DNA from: Comamonadaceae bacterium
Lineage (GTDB): Bacteria; Pseudomonadota; Gammaproteobacteria; Burkholderiales; Burkholderiaceae_C
Reading direction: 5' to 3'
Length of the DNA stretch: 64,000 nt
Assembly (NCBI GenBank): GCA_004144865.1
Contig: SEAY01000028.1
Location: 1-64,000, forward strand
Positions 1-12,305 of the stretch are shown piece after piece. Position 1 is the first letter of the stretch, and each line of letters starts with the position of its first letter. Below the pieces are notes generated by a model, which worked only from the letters and a program-made list of their open reading frames with translations, was not told the origin of the DNA and searched no databases. Made by a program: the position numbers and the translations under genes.

Positions 1-1
1 C

Positions 2-1948
2 ATGAAGTCCCATTTGCCCGAAGAGGAGAGGGCTCCTCCCGCCCCTGCGCGCACGGAGGCGCCCCAGCGCCGCGCAAGCCACCATCACCGCCAGTTCGAG
101 GTGATGGGCGCCCATCCCGACGAGCGGGGCGCCTGGTTCACCGTGTGGGCGCCGAACGCTCGCAGCGTGGGCGTGATCGGCGGCTTCAACGGCTGGCATT
201 GCGAGCCGCTGCAACGCCTCGACGACGGCAGCGGCCTCTGGAGCGGCTTCATCGAGCGGGCCCAGCCGGGGCACTGCTACAAGTTCCGCATCCAGGACGC
301 CCACGGCCACTGGATGGACAAGGCGGATCCGTACGCCTTCCGCATGGAGCACCCGCCGGGCACGGCATCGCAGATCTGGGACCTTTCCCACGCATGGGGC
401 GACCAGCAGTGGATGCACACGCGCTGGCAGCGCCAGGGCCACCACTGCCCGATCTCCATCTACGAGGTCCACCTCGGCTCCTGGCAGCGCGAGGAGGACG
501 GCCGCTTCCTCAATTACCGCGACATCGCGCAGCGCCTCGCGGTGCACTGCCACAACATGGGCTTCACGCACGTGGAGCTGATGCCCATCACCGAGCACCC
601 GTTCTACGGCTCCTGGGGGTACCAGACCACGGGCTACTTCGCGCCCACCTCGCGCTACGGCACGCCGCAGGACCTGATGACGTTCGTCGACACGCTGCAC
701 CAGCAGGGCATCGGCGTGTTCCTGGACTGGGTGCCCTCGCACTTCCCGGCCGATCCGCACGCCCTCGCCCGCTTCGACGGTACCGCGCTGTACGAGCACG
801 CCGATCCGCGCCAGGGTTTCCATCCCGAGTGGCAGAGCCTGATCTTCAACTACGGCCGCTACGAGGTGCGCGACTTCCTGATCAGCAATGCGCTGTTCTG
901 GCTGGAGAAGTACCACTTCGACGGCCTGCGCGTCGATGCCGTGGCTTCCATGCTGTACCTGGACTACGGCCGCAAGCACGGCGAATGGATCCCCAACGAC
1001 CGCGGCGGCAACCAGAACCACGACGCGGTGCGCTTCCTGCAGGACCTCAACACCTCGGTGTACGCGCAGTTCCCGGACGTGCACATGATCGCCGAGGAGT
1101 CCACCGCGTGGCCCGCCGTGTCGCGGCCCGTGCACGACGGCGGACTCGGCTTCGGCATGAAGTGGAACATGGGCTGGATGAACGACACGCTGCGCTACGT
1201 GTCGCGGCCGCACCTCTACCGCCACTGGCACGGCGACGACATCCGCTTCTCCGCGGTGTACGCCTTCCACGAGAACTTCATCCTGCCGCTGTCGCACGAC
1301 GAGGTGGTCTACGGCAAGGGCAGCCTGCTGGCACGCCAGCCGGGCGACGAGTGGCAGCGCTTCGCCGGGCTGCGCAACCTGTTCGGCCTCATGTGGGCGC
1401 ATCCGGGCAAGAAGCTGGTCTTCATGGGCGGCGAGTTCGGGCAGATGGAGGAGTGGCACCACGAGCGCACGCTCGACTGGCACCTCTGGGCCCGGCCCTA
1501 CCACGCGGGCATCGCGCGCTGGGTGGCGGACCTCAATGCCGCCTACCGCAACCTGCCGGCGCTGCACGTCCACGATTTCGAGAGCCAGGGCTTCAGCTGG
1601 CTGCCCTGCGAACGGCACGAACCCACGGTCCTCACCTTCGTGCGCCGCGCGGGCCCCGGCGACGCGCAGGTCGTCGCCATCGTCAACCTGACACCGGAAC
1701 CGCGCACCGGCCTGCGGGTCGCAATGCCCGAGACGGGCACCTGGTACGAGCTTCTGAACAGCGACGCTGCCATCTACGGCGGCAGCGGCGTGGGCAATCT
1801 CGGGCGCGTGCAGGCCACGCCCCATCCGGTAGGCGGCTGGCCGGCCAGCGCCTACGTCACCGTTCCCCCGCTGGGGACCGTGCTTCTCTGCAACCGCCCG
1901 ATCGCACCGACCGATACCAACGAGGGAATCCTTCATGCCCGCCACTAG
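2..1948 (+). CDS. glgB: 1,4-alpha-glucan branching enzyme (start codon at the window edge, true start uncertain)
   Basis: GH13 branching enzyme motifs ([55 protein letters not shown]); followed by glgC. Confidence 0.95.
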   Translation: MKSHLPEEERAPPAPARTEAPQRRASHHHRQFEVMGAHPDERGAWFTVWAPNARSVGVIGGFNGWHCEPLQRLDDGSGLWSGFIERAQPGHCYKFRIQDAHGHWMDKADPYAFRMEHPPGTASQIWDLSHAWGDQQWMHTRWQRQGHHCPISIYEVHLGSWQREEDGRFLNYRDIAQRLAVHCHNMGFTHVELMPITEHPFYGSWGYQTTGYFAPTSRYGTPQDLMTFVDTLHQQGIGVFLDWVPSHFPADPHALARFDGTALYEHADPRQGFHPEWQSLIFNYGRYEVRDFLISNALFWLEKYHFDGLRVDAVASMLYLDYGRKHGEWIPNDRGGNQNHDAVRFLQDLNTSVYAQFPDVHMIAEESTAWPAVSRPVHDGGLGFGMKWNMGWMNDTLRYVSRPHLYRHWHGDDIRFSAVYAFHENFILPLSHDEVVYGKGSLLARQPGDEWQRFAGLRNLFGLMWAHPGKKLVFMGGEFGQMEEWHHERTLDWHLWARPYHAGIARWVADLNAAYRNLPALHVHDFESQGFSWLPCERHEPTVLTFVRRAGPGDAQVVAIVNLTPEPRTGLRVAMPETGTWYELLNSDAAIYGGSGVGNLGRVQATPHPVGGWPASAYVTVPPLGTVLLCNRPIAPTDTNEGILHARH

Positions 1949-3226
1949 AAATGTCCTGGCCTTCGTGATGGCCGGGGGCGAAGGCTCGCGCCTGCATCCG
2001 CTGACGGCCGACCGCTGCAAGCCTGCCGTGCCCTTCAACGGCAAGCACCGCATCGTCGACTTCGTCCTGTCCAACCTGGTGAACTCGGAGATCTACTCCA
2101 CGTACCTGCTGGTGCAGTACAAGTCGCAGTCGCTGATCGAGCACGTGCGCCAGACCTGGACGATGGCGCGCTTCATGCCGCAGCACTTCATCACGGTGGT
2201 GCCGCCGCAGATGCGCCACGGCCCCGCCTGGTTCCAGGGCACGGCCGACGCGGTGTTCCAGAACATCCACCTGATCGAGAGCATGCAGCCCGACATCGTG
2301 GCGGTGTTCGGCGCCGACCACATCTACCGCATGGACGTGCGGCAGATGATCGACTTCCACGTGAAGAGCAACGCGCATGCGAGCGTCGCCACCATCCCGG
2401 TGGAACTGCGCGAGTCCGACCAGTTCGGCATCGTGGAGATCGACGACAGCCACCGCATCACGGACTTCAAGGAGAAGCCGAAGTCCACCCGGCCGATGCC
2501 GGGCAGCCGCACCCACGCGCTGGCCTCCATGGGCAACTACATCTTCAACGCCGACGTGCTGCTGCGGCAGCTGAAGCGCATGCACGAGAGCGGCGAGACC
2601 GATTTCGGCAAGCACATCCTGCCCTCCATGGTGAAGTCCCACAAGCTCGTGGCCTATGACTTCGCCACCAACGAGATCCAGGGCACCGAGCCCTACGAGG
2701 AGCACGCGTACTGGCGTGACGTAGGCACCATCGACGCGTACTTCCAGGCGCACTTCGACACGCTGGGCGCGCAGCCGAAGTTCCGCATGACCAACCGGCA
2801 CTGGCCGATCTACGCCAGCCCCGACCAGGCCGAATCCGCGCAGATCGAGAACGGCGTGATCAACCGCTCGGTCGTGGGCTCCGGCAGCATCGTGGACGGC
2901 GCGACGCTGGACCACGCCATGCTGCGCCGCTCCGTGCTGGTGGAGCGCGGCGCCCACCTGGAGCACTGCATCGTGATGGAGCGCTCGCGCATTGGCCGCG
3001 GCGCGCAGGTGAGGCGCGCCATCATCGACCAGGACAACGACATCCCGCCTGACGCGCGCATCGGCTTCGACCTCGAGCAGGACCGCCAGCGCTTCCACGT
3101 CACGCCCTCGGGCATCGTGGTGGTGCCCGCCGGCGCCTTCCCGGCCCGCAAGGCCGCGTCGCCCTTCCTCGCGGCGATGGACAAGGCGCCGCTGGGCGGG
3201 TCCGTGCCACGGATGGAGGTTCTTGC

Positions 3227-3230
<4 letters not shown>
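1935..3230 (+). CDS. glgC: glucose-1-phosphate adenylyltransferase
   Basis: [33 protein letters not shown] nucleotidyltransferase signature; overlaps glgB by 14 nt. Confidence 0.96.
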
Positions 3231-5410
<2,180 letters not shown>

Positions 5411-5415
5411 TTTCC

Positions 5416-7239
5416 ATGCGATGCCAGCACGAAATGCCTTTCGGCGCCCGCCTGCAGCCCGGCGGCGGCGCCGTGTTCCGCCTCTGGGCGCCCGGGGCGC
5501 AGCAGGTGGAGCTCGCCATCGAAGCCGCCGGCACCGCGCCCGAACTGCATCCTGCGCAAGCCGACGCGAAGGGATGGTGGGAGTGCCGCGTGCCGCATGC
5601 CGGCGCGGGCACGCTGTACCGCTGGCGCATCGGCGGCGAGCTGCTCGTGCCCGACCCCGCCTCGCGCCACAACCCCGAAGGGCCGCACGGCCCCAGCTGC
5701 CTGGTGGATCCCGCCCGGTTCGAGTGGGACGGCGGCTGGAACGGCCGGCCCTGGCACGACACGGTGCTCTACGAACTGCACGTGGGCACCTTCACGCCGG
5801 AGGGCACCTTCGCCGCCGCCGGACGCCGCCTGCAGGAACTGGCGGACCTGGGCGTCACGGCCGTGGAGCTGATGCCCGTGGCCAGCTTCGCCGGCCGCTT
5901 CGGCTGGGGCTACGACGGGGTATTGCCCTATGCGCCGCATCCCGCCTATGGCACGCCCGACGACCTCAAGCGCTTCGTGCAGCAGGCGCACCGCCTCGGC
6001 CTGATGGTCTTCCTCGACGTGGTCTACAACCACTTCGGCCCGGACGGCAACTACCTGCATGCCTACGCCGAGCCCTTCTTCTCGCAGACCAAGGAGAGTC
6101 CGTGGGGCAAGGCGATCAACTTCGACGGGCCGGGCAGCGACACGGTGCGCGAGTTCTTCATCCACAACGCGCTGTACTGGGTGCAGGAGTTCCGCTTCGA
6201 CGGGCTGCGCCTGGACGCCGTGCATGCGATCAGCGACGACAGCCCGCGGCACGTTCTGCACGACCTGTCGGACCGCGTGCGCACCGCGACGGCCGGCCGC
6301 CACGTGCACCTGGTGCTGGAGAACGAGGACAACGGGCACGAATTCCTGGCGCCCACGCCCATGCACGGCTTCTACGACGCGCAGTGGAACGACGACTTCC
6401 ACCACGTGGTGCACGTGGCGCTCACGGGCGAGACGCAGCGCTACTACCATGACTACGGCGACGACACGCTGGACCTGCTGGCCCGCTGCTTCACGCACGG
6501 CATGATCTTCGAGGGCTCGCAGCGCAAGGTAGGCGGCGCCCGCAAGGTGGTGCAACCCGCGCCCGCGCAGCCCCTGTCGGCCCTCGTGAACTTCGCGCAC
6601 AACCACGACCAGGTGGGCAACCGCGCGCGCGGCGAGCGCCTGTCCGAGCTGGTGCCCGCCGAAGCCTCGGGCCTGGCCACGCTGCTGGCGCTGTTGACGC
6701 CCGCCATCCCGATGCTGTTCTTCGGCGAGGAATGGGGTGCGCGCGAGCCTTTCCTGTACTTCGCTGACTGGGAAGGCGAACTGCGCGACGCGGTGCGGGC
6801 CGGCCGCAAGCGCGAGTTCGGCCACGAGCACGCGGAGGACCTGCCCGACCCCTGCAGCAGCGACACCTTCGACCGCAGCCGGCCCGATCCAGCGGGCGCG
6901 CGTTCCGGGACCGGACAGGCGCGCCTGCAGGAGGTGCGCTCCGCCCTCGCCGCGCGCCGCCAATGGATCACGCCGCGGCAGGCGCAGCTGCTGACCGGCA
7001 AGCACTCGGCGCAGCGCATCGGCGAGCGCGGGCTGAGCGTGCAGTGGCGCTATGAAGACGGCAGGATGCTGTGCCTGGACCTGAACCTGGGCGCCGAGCC
7101 GCTGCAGGTGGAAGCGCAGCACCTCGGCCCCGTGGAAGCGCAACTCGTGTTCGCGCACCGCTGGCCGGCCGGCACGCCGCGTGGCACCTGGCCGGCCTAC
7201 GCCGCCCGATGGACGCTCGGCGAGGAGATCACGCTATGA
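5416..7239 (+). CDS. treZ: malto-oligosyltrehalose trehalohydrolase
   Basis: MPFGARLQPGGGAVFRLWAPGAQQVELAIE, LYELHVGTFTPEGTFAAA, FRFDGLRLDAVHAI; start chosen at ATG 5416 inside a longer ORF. Confidence 0.93.
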   Translation: MRCQHEMPFGARLQPGGGAVFRLWAPGAQQVELAIEAAGTAPELHPAQADAKGWWECRVPHAGAGTLYRWRIGGELLVPDPASRHNPEGPHGPSCLVDPARFEWDGGWNGRPWHDTVLYELHVGTFTPEGTFAAAGRRLQELADLGVTAVELMPVASFAGRFGWGYDGVLPYAPHPAYGTPDDLKRFVQQAHRLGLMVFLDVVYNHFGPDGNYLHAYAEPFFSQTKESPWGKAINFDGPGSDTVREFFIHNALYWVQEFRFDGLRLDAVHAISDDSPRHVLHDLSDRVRTATAGRHVHLVLENEDNGHEFLAPTPMHGFYDAQWNDDFHHVVHVALTGETQRYYHDYGDDTLDLLARCFTHGMIFEGSQRKVGGARKVVQPAPAQPLSALVNFAHNHDQVGNRARGERLSELVPAEASGLATLLALLTPAIPMLFFGEEWGAREPFLYFADWEGELRDAVRAGRKREFGHEHAEDLPDPCSSDTFDRSRPDPAGARSGTGQARLQEVRSALAARRQWITPRQAQLLTGKHSAQRIGERGLSVQWRYEDGRMLCLDLNLGAEPLQVEAQHLGPVEAQLVFAHRWPAGTPRGTWPAYAARWTLGEEITL

Positions 7240-10200
7240 ATTCCGTAGCGGACGCGCTACCCGTCTCGCTGGCGGAACAGGCGCGGCGGCTCGGCGTCTC
7301 CGACCGCTACCACGGCTTCTGGGGCAAGGAGGAAATCGTCCCCGAGGCCGTGCTGCAACGTGCCGTGGCTGCGATGCACGGAGATGGACGCGAACTCGTC
7401 GCGCAGCGGTTCGGCCTGCCGCCCGTGCACGTGGCGCGCGAGGGAGAGGTCGCGCCCCTGCGCTGGACCAGCCATGACGACGGGGGCGCACGCTGGCGCC
7501 TCGTCACGGAAGACACCGGGCAGGACGTGGCGTCCGGCGAGCTGCAACGCAGCTTCCAGCAGGCAGCCGTTGCCCTGCCCGAGGGCATGGCGATCGGCTA
7601 TTACCGCCTCACGCTCGAGGGCGCGCCGCGGGAAGAATACTGCCGCGTGGCCATCGTGCCGCGCCACTGCCACGTGGCGCCCGGCCTGCAGCAGGGCGAG
7701 CGCTGGTGGGGCTGCACGATCCAGCTGTATGCCCTGCGCTCCGCGCGCAACTGGGGCATCGGCGACTTCGGCGACCTGCGGCGCCTGTGCGACGCCGCCG
7801 CGCACCAGGGCGCATCGTTCATCGGCCTGAGCCCGCTGCACGCCCTCTTCCCGGACAACCCCGCGGCGGCCAGCCCCTACAGCCCCTCCAGCCGCAAGGC
7901 GCTCAACCCGATCTACCTCGACGTGCAGACGCTGGTGGACCTGGGTGGCTGCGAAGAGGCCGCCGAGCGCGTGCAGTCCGAGGGCTTCCAGGATCGCCTC
8001 CAGGCGCTGCGCGAAGCGGAGATGGTCGACTATGCGGGAGTGGCCGCGGCCAAGGAGGAAGTGTTGCGCATCCTCTGGCGCCACTTCGAGCAGCACGAGC
8101 TGGACAAGGACCGTTCGCGCGGCGCGCACTTCATGGCCTACATGCGCGACCGCGAGCCGACGCTCGGCCGGCATGCGCTCTTCGAGGCGCTGCAGGAACA
8201 CCTGGCGCGCAAGGACGCGGCGGTGTGGGGCTGGCCGGCGTGGCCGCAGGAGTTCAAGGATCCCGACGGCGCCGCCGTGCAGGCGTTCCGCGAGCAGCAC
8301 GCCTCCGACGTGCGCTACCGCTTCTGGCTGCAGTGGCTCGCCGAGGTGCAGCTGGAATCCTGCCAGCGCTACGCGCGCACCCGCGGCATGGGCATCGGCC
8401 TTTACTGCGACCTCGCGGTGGGCGTCAACGGCGGGGGCGCCGAAACCTGGATGGAACACGAGGTGTTCGCGCTGGGCATGCACGCCGGCGCGCCGCCCGA
8501 CCCGCTGGCACCCCAGGGGCAGGATTGGGGCCTGCCGCCCTGGAGCCCGCAGCGCCTGCGCGCGGTGCGCTACCAGCCCTTCATCGACACGCTGCGCGCC
8601 AACATGCGCCACTGCGGCGCCCTGCGGCTCGACCACGTGATGGCGCTGATGCGCCTGTTCTGGACCGGCCCGGATGGCGGCACCTACGTCGAGTACCCGC
8701 TGGATGACCTCATGGGCCTGCTCGCCCTGGAGAGTCGGCGCCACGAGTGCATGGTGATCGGCGAGGACCTGGGCAACGTGGCGCCCAAGATGCGCGAGGC
8801 GATGCGCGAGGGCAGCCTGCTGTCGTACAAGCCGCTGCTGTTCGAGCGCGAGGACGACGGCGGATTCCGCCGCCCGGCACAGTGGCAGGCCAAGGCGCTG
8901 GCCGTGGTCAGCACGCACGACCTGCCGACGCTGCGCGGCTTCTGGCTGGGGGAGGACATCGAGCTGTCCGCGCGGCTCGGGCTCTATCCCGACCAGGCCG
9001 CGCGCGAGGAGCAGGTGCTGCAACGCGCGCAGGACCGCGCGCGGCTGCTGCTGGCGCTGCAGCGCGAAGACCTGCTGCCCGAAGGCGCATCGGCGCAGCC
9101 GACCTCGCTGCCCGACGCGACCCAGGCGTTCGTCGACGCCGTCTATGCCTACCTGGCACGCACCCCCTGCTGGCTGGTGGGCGTGCAGCTCGAGGACGTC
9201 ACCGGCCAGCTGCTGCAGGTGAACGTGCCCGGCACCACGGAAGACCGCTTCCCCAACTGGAGGCGCAAGCTCCCCGTGACCGTGGAGGGGCTGGGCAGCG
9301 ACGCACGCTGGTCGTCGCTCGCCGCCGTGCTGCGCGCCGAGCGCCATGGTCCGCAGCCGCTGCAGAACGCGCCGCTGGAGCTGCCCGGGCTGGAGACGGC
9401 GAGCGTGCCCTGTGGCACCTATCGCGTGCAGTTCCACAAGGGCTGCACCTTCGAAGACATCACGCGGGCCGTCCCCTACCTCAAGGCCCTGGGCGTCAGC
9501 CACCTCTACAGCTCGCCCTACCTGCGCGCGCGCCCCGGCAGCACGCATGGCTACGACATCGTGGACCATGGCGCGCTCAATCCGGAAGTGGGCGACGCCG
9601 CGGCCCACGGCCGCCTGTGCCACGCCCTGCGGCGCAGCGGCATGGGCCAGATCCTCGACATCGTGCCCAACCACATGGGCGTGCTGGAGGCGGACAACGC
9701 GTGGTGGCTCGACGTGCTGGAGCACGGACGCTCTTCGTCGCACGCCGAGACCTTCGACATCGAGTGGCATCCGGCGCAGCCGGAGATGGCCGGCCGCGTG
9801 CTGCTGCCGGTGCTGGGCGACCATTTCGGCAAGGTGCTGGAAGCCGGCGAGATCCAGCTGCACTTCGAGGCGGACGCGGGCGAATTCCGCCTGCGCTACT
9901 GGGACCACCGGTTCCCGATCGACCCGGGCAGCTATCCGGCGATCTTCGCGGCCCTGCCGGCGCCGCCCGCACGCGACGACAGCGAAGGCGACAGCCATGC
10001 CGTCATCGGGGCGCTGCTCGATGCGCTGGCGAAGCTGCCATCGCGCGACGACCCCGATCCGGAGGCGCGGCGCGTGCGCGTGCGCGACGCCGATGTCTTC
10101 AAGCGGCAACTCGCGCGGCTGGCATCGCGCCACGATTGGCTGGCGCGCTGGATCGAGTCCTGCGTCCAGAGGCTCAATGGCACGCCCGGCGAGCCCGGCA

Positions 10201-12305
10201 GCTTCGACGCGCTGGAGAAGCTGATCTCCACCCAGGCCTACCGGCTGGCGGACTGGCGGGTGGCCAGTGACGACGTCAACTACCGGCGCTTCTTCGACGT
10301 CAACACGCTGGCGGCCCTGCGCATGGAACGCCCGGAAGTGTTCGAGGCCACCCACCGCAAGGTGCTGCACTGGCTGCAGGAAGGCATGCTGACCGGGTTG
10401 CGCATCGACCACCCCGACGGCCTGAGCGATCCACGGGCCTACTTCGAGACGCTGCAGCAACGCTATGCCGCGCAGGCGGAAGTCGGCGGACACCAGCCGC
10501 GCGCGCTGTACCTCGTGGTGGAGAAGATCCAGGCGGAGCACGAGGCCCTGCCCGAGGAATGGCCGGTGCACGGCGACACCGGCTATCGCTTCGGCAGCCT
10601 GGTCAACGGCCTGTTCGTGGAGCCGCGCAACGAGAACGCGATGCTGGCGGCCTACCATGCTTTCACGGACGCGCCCACGGATTTCGAGGCCATCCTCTAC
10701 GAGTGCAAGAAGCTCATCATCGAGACCTCGCTGTACTCGGAGCTGAACTGGCTGGCGCACACGCTTTACCGCCTCACGCGCGGCAACCGCCGGCGCTGCG
10801 ACTTCACCCGCAACCGCCTGCGTGCCGCGCTGGCCGAGGTGGCCGCGGCCTTCCCGGTCTACCGCACCTACCTGCGCACGCAAGTCACCGCCACCGAGAT
10901 GGACCGGCGCCACATCGACTGGGCGATCGCCGCCGCGGAACGGCGCCTCGGCAAGTCCGAGGCCACGGTGCTGCAGCACCTGCGCGAAGTCCTGCTCGGC
11001 GAGGGCGAGGCGGCCAACCTCCCGCAGGCCGGCCGCGAGCGCTTCCTGGCGCGCTGGCAGCAGTTCACCGCGCCGGTCACGGCCAAGGCGATGGAGGACA
11101 CGGCGTTCTACCGCTACCTGCCGCTGGTGTCGCTCAACGAAGTGGGGGCCGATCCGCGCAGCTTCGGCGTGTCGCTGGCGGCTTTCCACTTCGAGAACGT
11201 GCGGCGGCAGCGCCATCGCCCGCATTGCCTGCTGGGAACCTCCACGCACGACAGCAAGCGCGGCGAGGACCTGCGCGCGCGCATCCACGTCCTGTCGGAA
11301 ATGCCCGCGCAGTGGGAAGACTGCCTGCTGCGGCTCTCGGGCTGGGCGCAGCTGTACCTCACCCGCACGCCCAAGGAGAGCTGGCCGGCCAACAACGACA
11401 TCTGGCTGCTGTTCCAGACGCTGGTGGGCCTGTGGCCGGCGCAGGCGCCGGACGACGCCCAGCGGGAAGACCTGCGCCAGCGCGTGCAGGCCTACATGCG
11501 CAAGGCGATCCGCGAAGCGAAGCTGCACACCAGCTGGGTCTGCCCGGATGGAGCCTACGAGGAAGCGGTCGAGCGCTACGTCGACGGCGTGCTGCGCGCG
11601 GGCCCGAGCCCCTTCGCCGACGAACTGCAGAAGTTCACCGCCCGCATCGCGCCGTTCGGCTTCCGCAACAGCCTGGCGCAGGTCGCGCTGAAGTTCACCG
11701 TGCCCGGCGTGCCGGATGTGTACCAGGGCTGCGAGCATTGGAACTTCAGCCTGGTCGATCCCGACAACCGCCGGCCGGTCGACTACGCCGCCCTCGCCAG
11801 CGGCCTGGAGGGCATAGCGGCGATGTATCGCAGGGGCGCGCCGTCGCAAGCCGACTGGGACGCCCTGCACCGCGATGCCGCCGACGGCCGCATCAAGCAG
11901 CTGGTGACCTGGCGGCTGCTGCGCCTGCGGCGGGAGCGCAGCGCGCTGTTCCGCCAGGCCGGCTACGTGCCGCTCACCGTGGAAGGACCGGCCGGCGAAC
12001 ACGCCCTTGCGTTCCTGCGCGTGCACGAGCGCGAGGCCGTGCTGGTGGTCGTGGCGCGGCTCACCTGGACCCTGTGCGAAGGCGACGATGCACGGTGGTC
12101 GCCCGCCCTGTGGGACGGCACCCGCATCGAGGGCCTCGACGCCGCCACGGCGCGGCGCTTCCGCCGCTGGCGCAACTGGTTCACGGGCGCCGACACCACC
12201 CTTTCGAACGACGAAGAACCCACCCTGGACCTGCAGGGCCTGTTCGCCGGCGCCGGCGGGCTGCCTTTCGCGGTGCTGGTCGCGGAGGCGGAGGCCGCGG
12301 CATGA
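7236..12305 (+). CDS. bifunctional 4-alpha-glucanotransferase / malto-oligosyltrehalose synthase fusion, 1689 aa
   Basis: N-terminal MalQ motifs (LRLDHVMALMRLFW, VIGEDLGNV, STHDLPTLRGFW) followed in the same frame by TreY motifs (GTYRVQFHKGCTFEDI, ILDIVPNHMGV, LRIDHPDGLSDPRAYF, LLGTSTHDSKRGEDLRARI). Confidence 0.93.
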   Translation: MNSVADALPVSLAEQARRLGVSDRYHGFWGKEEIVPEAVLQRAVAAMHGDGRELVAQRFGLPPVHVAREGEVAPLRWTSHDDGGARWRLVTEDTGQDVASGELQRSFQQAAVALPEGMAIGYYRLTLEGAPREEYCRVAIVPRHCHVAPGLQQGERWWGCTIQLYALRSARNWGIGDFGDLRRLCDAAAHQGASFIGLSPLHALFPDNPAAASPYSPSSRKALNPIYLDVQTLVDLGGCEEAAERVQSEGFQDRLQALREAEMVDYAGVAAAKEEVLRILWRHFEQHELDKDRSRGAHFMAYMRDREPTLGRHALFEALQEHLARKDAAVWGWPAWPQEFKDPDGAAVQAFREQHASDVRYRFWLQWLAEVQLESCQRYARTRGMGIGLYCDLAVGVNGGGAETWMEHEVFALGMHAGAPPDPLAPQGQDWGLPPWSPQRLRAVRYQPFIDTLRANMRHCGALRLDHVMALMRLFWTGPDGGTYVEYPLDDLMGLLALESRRHECMVIGEDLGNVAPKMREAMREGSLLSYKPLLFEREDDGGFRRPAQWQAKALAVVSTHDLPTLRGFWLGEDIELSARLGLYPDQAAREEQVLQRAQDRARLLLALQREDLLPEGASAQPTSLPDATQAFVDAVYAYLARTPCWLVGVQLEDVTGQLLQVNVPGTTEDRFPNWRRKLPVTVEGLGSDARWSSLAAVLRAERHGPQPLQNAPLELPGLETASVPCGTYRVQFHKGCTFEDITRAVPYLKALGVSHLYSSPYLRARPGSTHGYDIVDHGALNPEVGDAAAHGRLCHALRRSGMGQILDIVPNHMGVLEADNAWWLDVLEHGRSSSHAETFDIEWHPAQPEMAGRVLLPVLGDHFGKVLEAGEIQLHFEADAGEFRLRYWDHRFPIDPGSYPAIFAALPAPPARDDSEGDSHAVIGALLDALAKLPSRDDPDPEARRVRVRDADVFKRQLARLASRHDWLARWIESCVQRLNGTPGEPGSFDALEKLISTQAYRLADWRVASDDVNYRRFFDVNTLAALRMERPEVFEATHRKVLHWLQEGMLTGLRIDHPDGLSDPRAYFETLQQRYAAQAEVGGHQPRALYLVVEKIQAEHEALPEEWPVHGDTGYRFGSLVNGLFVEPRNENAMLAAYHAFTDAPTDFEAILYECKKLIIETSLYSELNWLAHTLYRLTRGNRRRCDFTRNRLRAALAEVAAAFPVYRTYLRTQVTATEMDRRHIDWAIAAAERRLGKSEATVLQHLREVLLGEGEAANLPQAGRERFLARWQQFTAPVTAKAMEDTAFYRYLPLVSLNEVGADPRSFGVSLAAFHFENVRRQRHRPHCLLGTSTHDSKRGEDLRARIHVLSEMPAQWEDCLLRLSGWAQLYLTRTPKESWPANNDIWLLFQTLVGLWPAQAPDDAQREDLRQRVQAYMRKAIREAKLHTSWVCPDGAYEEAVERYVDGVLRAGPSPFADELQKFTARIAPFGFRNSLAQVALKFTVPGVPDVYQGCEHWNFSLVDPDNRRPVDYAALASGLEGIAAMYRRGAPSQADWDALHRDAADGRIKQLVTWRLLRLRRERSALFRQAGYVPLTVEGPAGEHALAFLRVHEREAVLVVVARLTWTLCEGDDARWSPALWDGTRIEGLDAATARRFRRWRNWFTGADTTLSNDEEPTLDLQGLFAGAGGLPFAVLVAEAEAAA

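Noticed and set aside
7257-12026. 1589-aa minus-strand ORF opposite malQ-treY
   Set aside because: Shadow ORF caused by high GC3 on the real coding strand; Val/Ala/Arg/His-rich composition and no recognisable domains.
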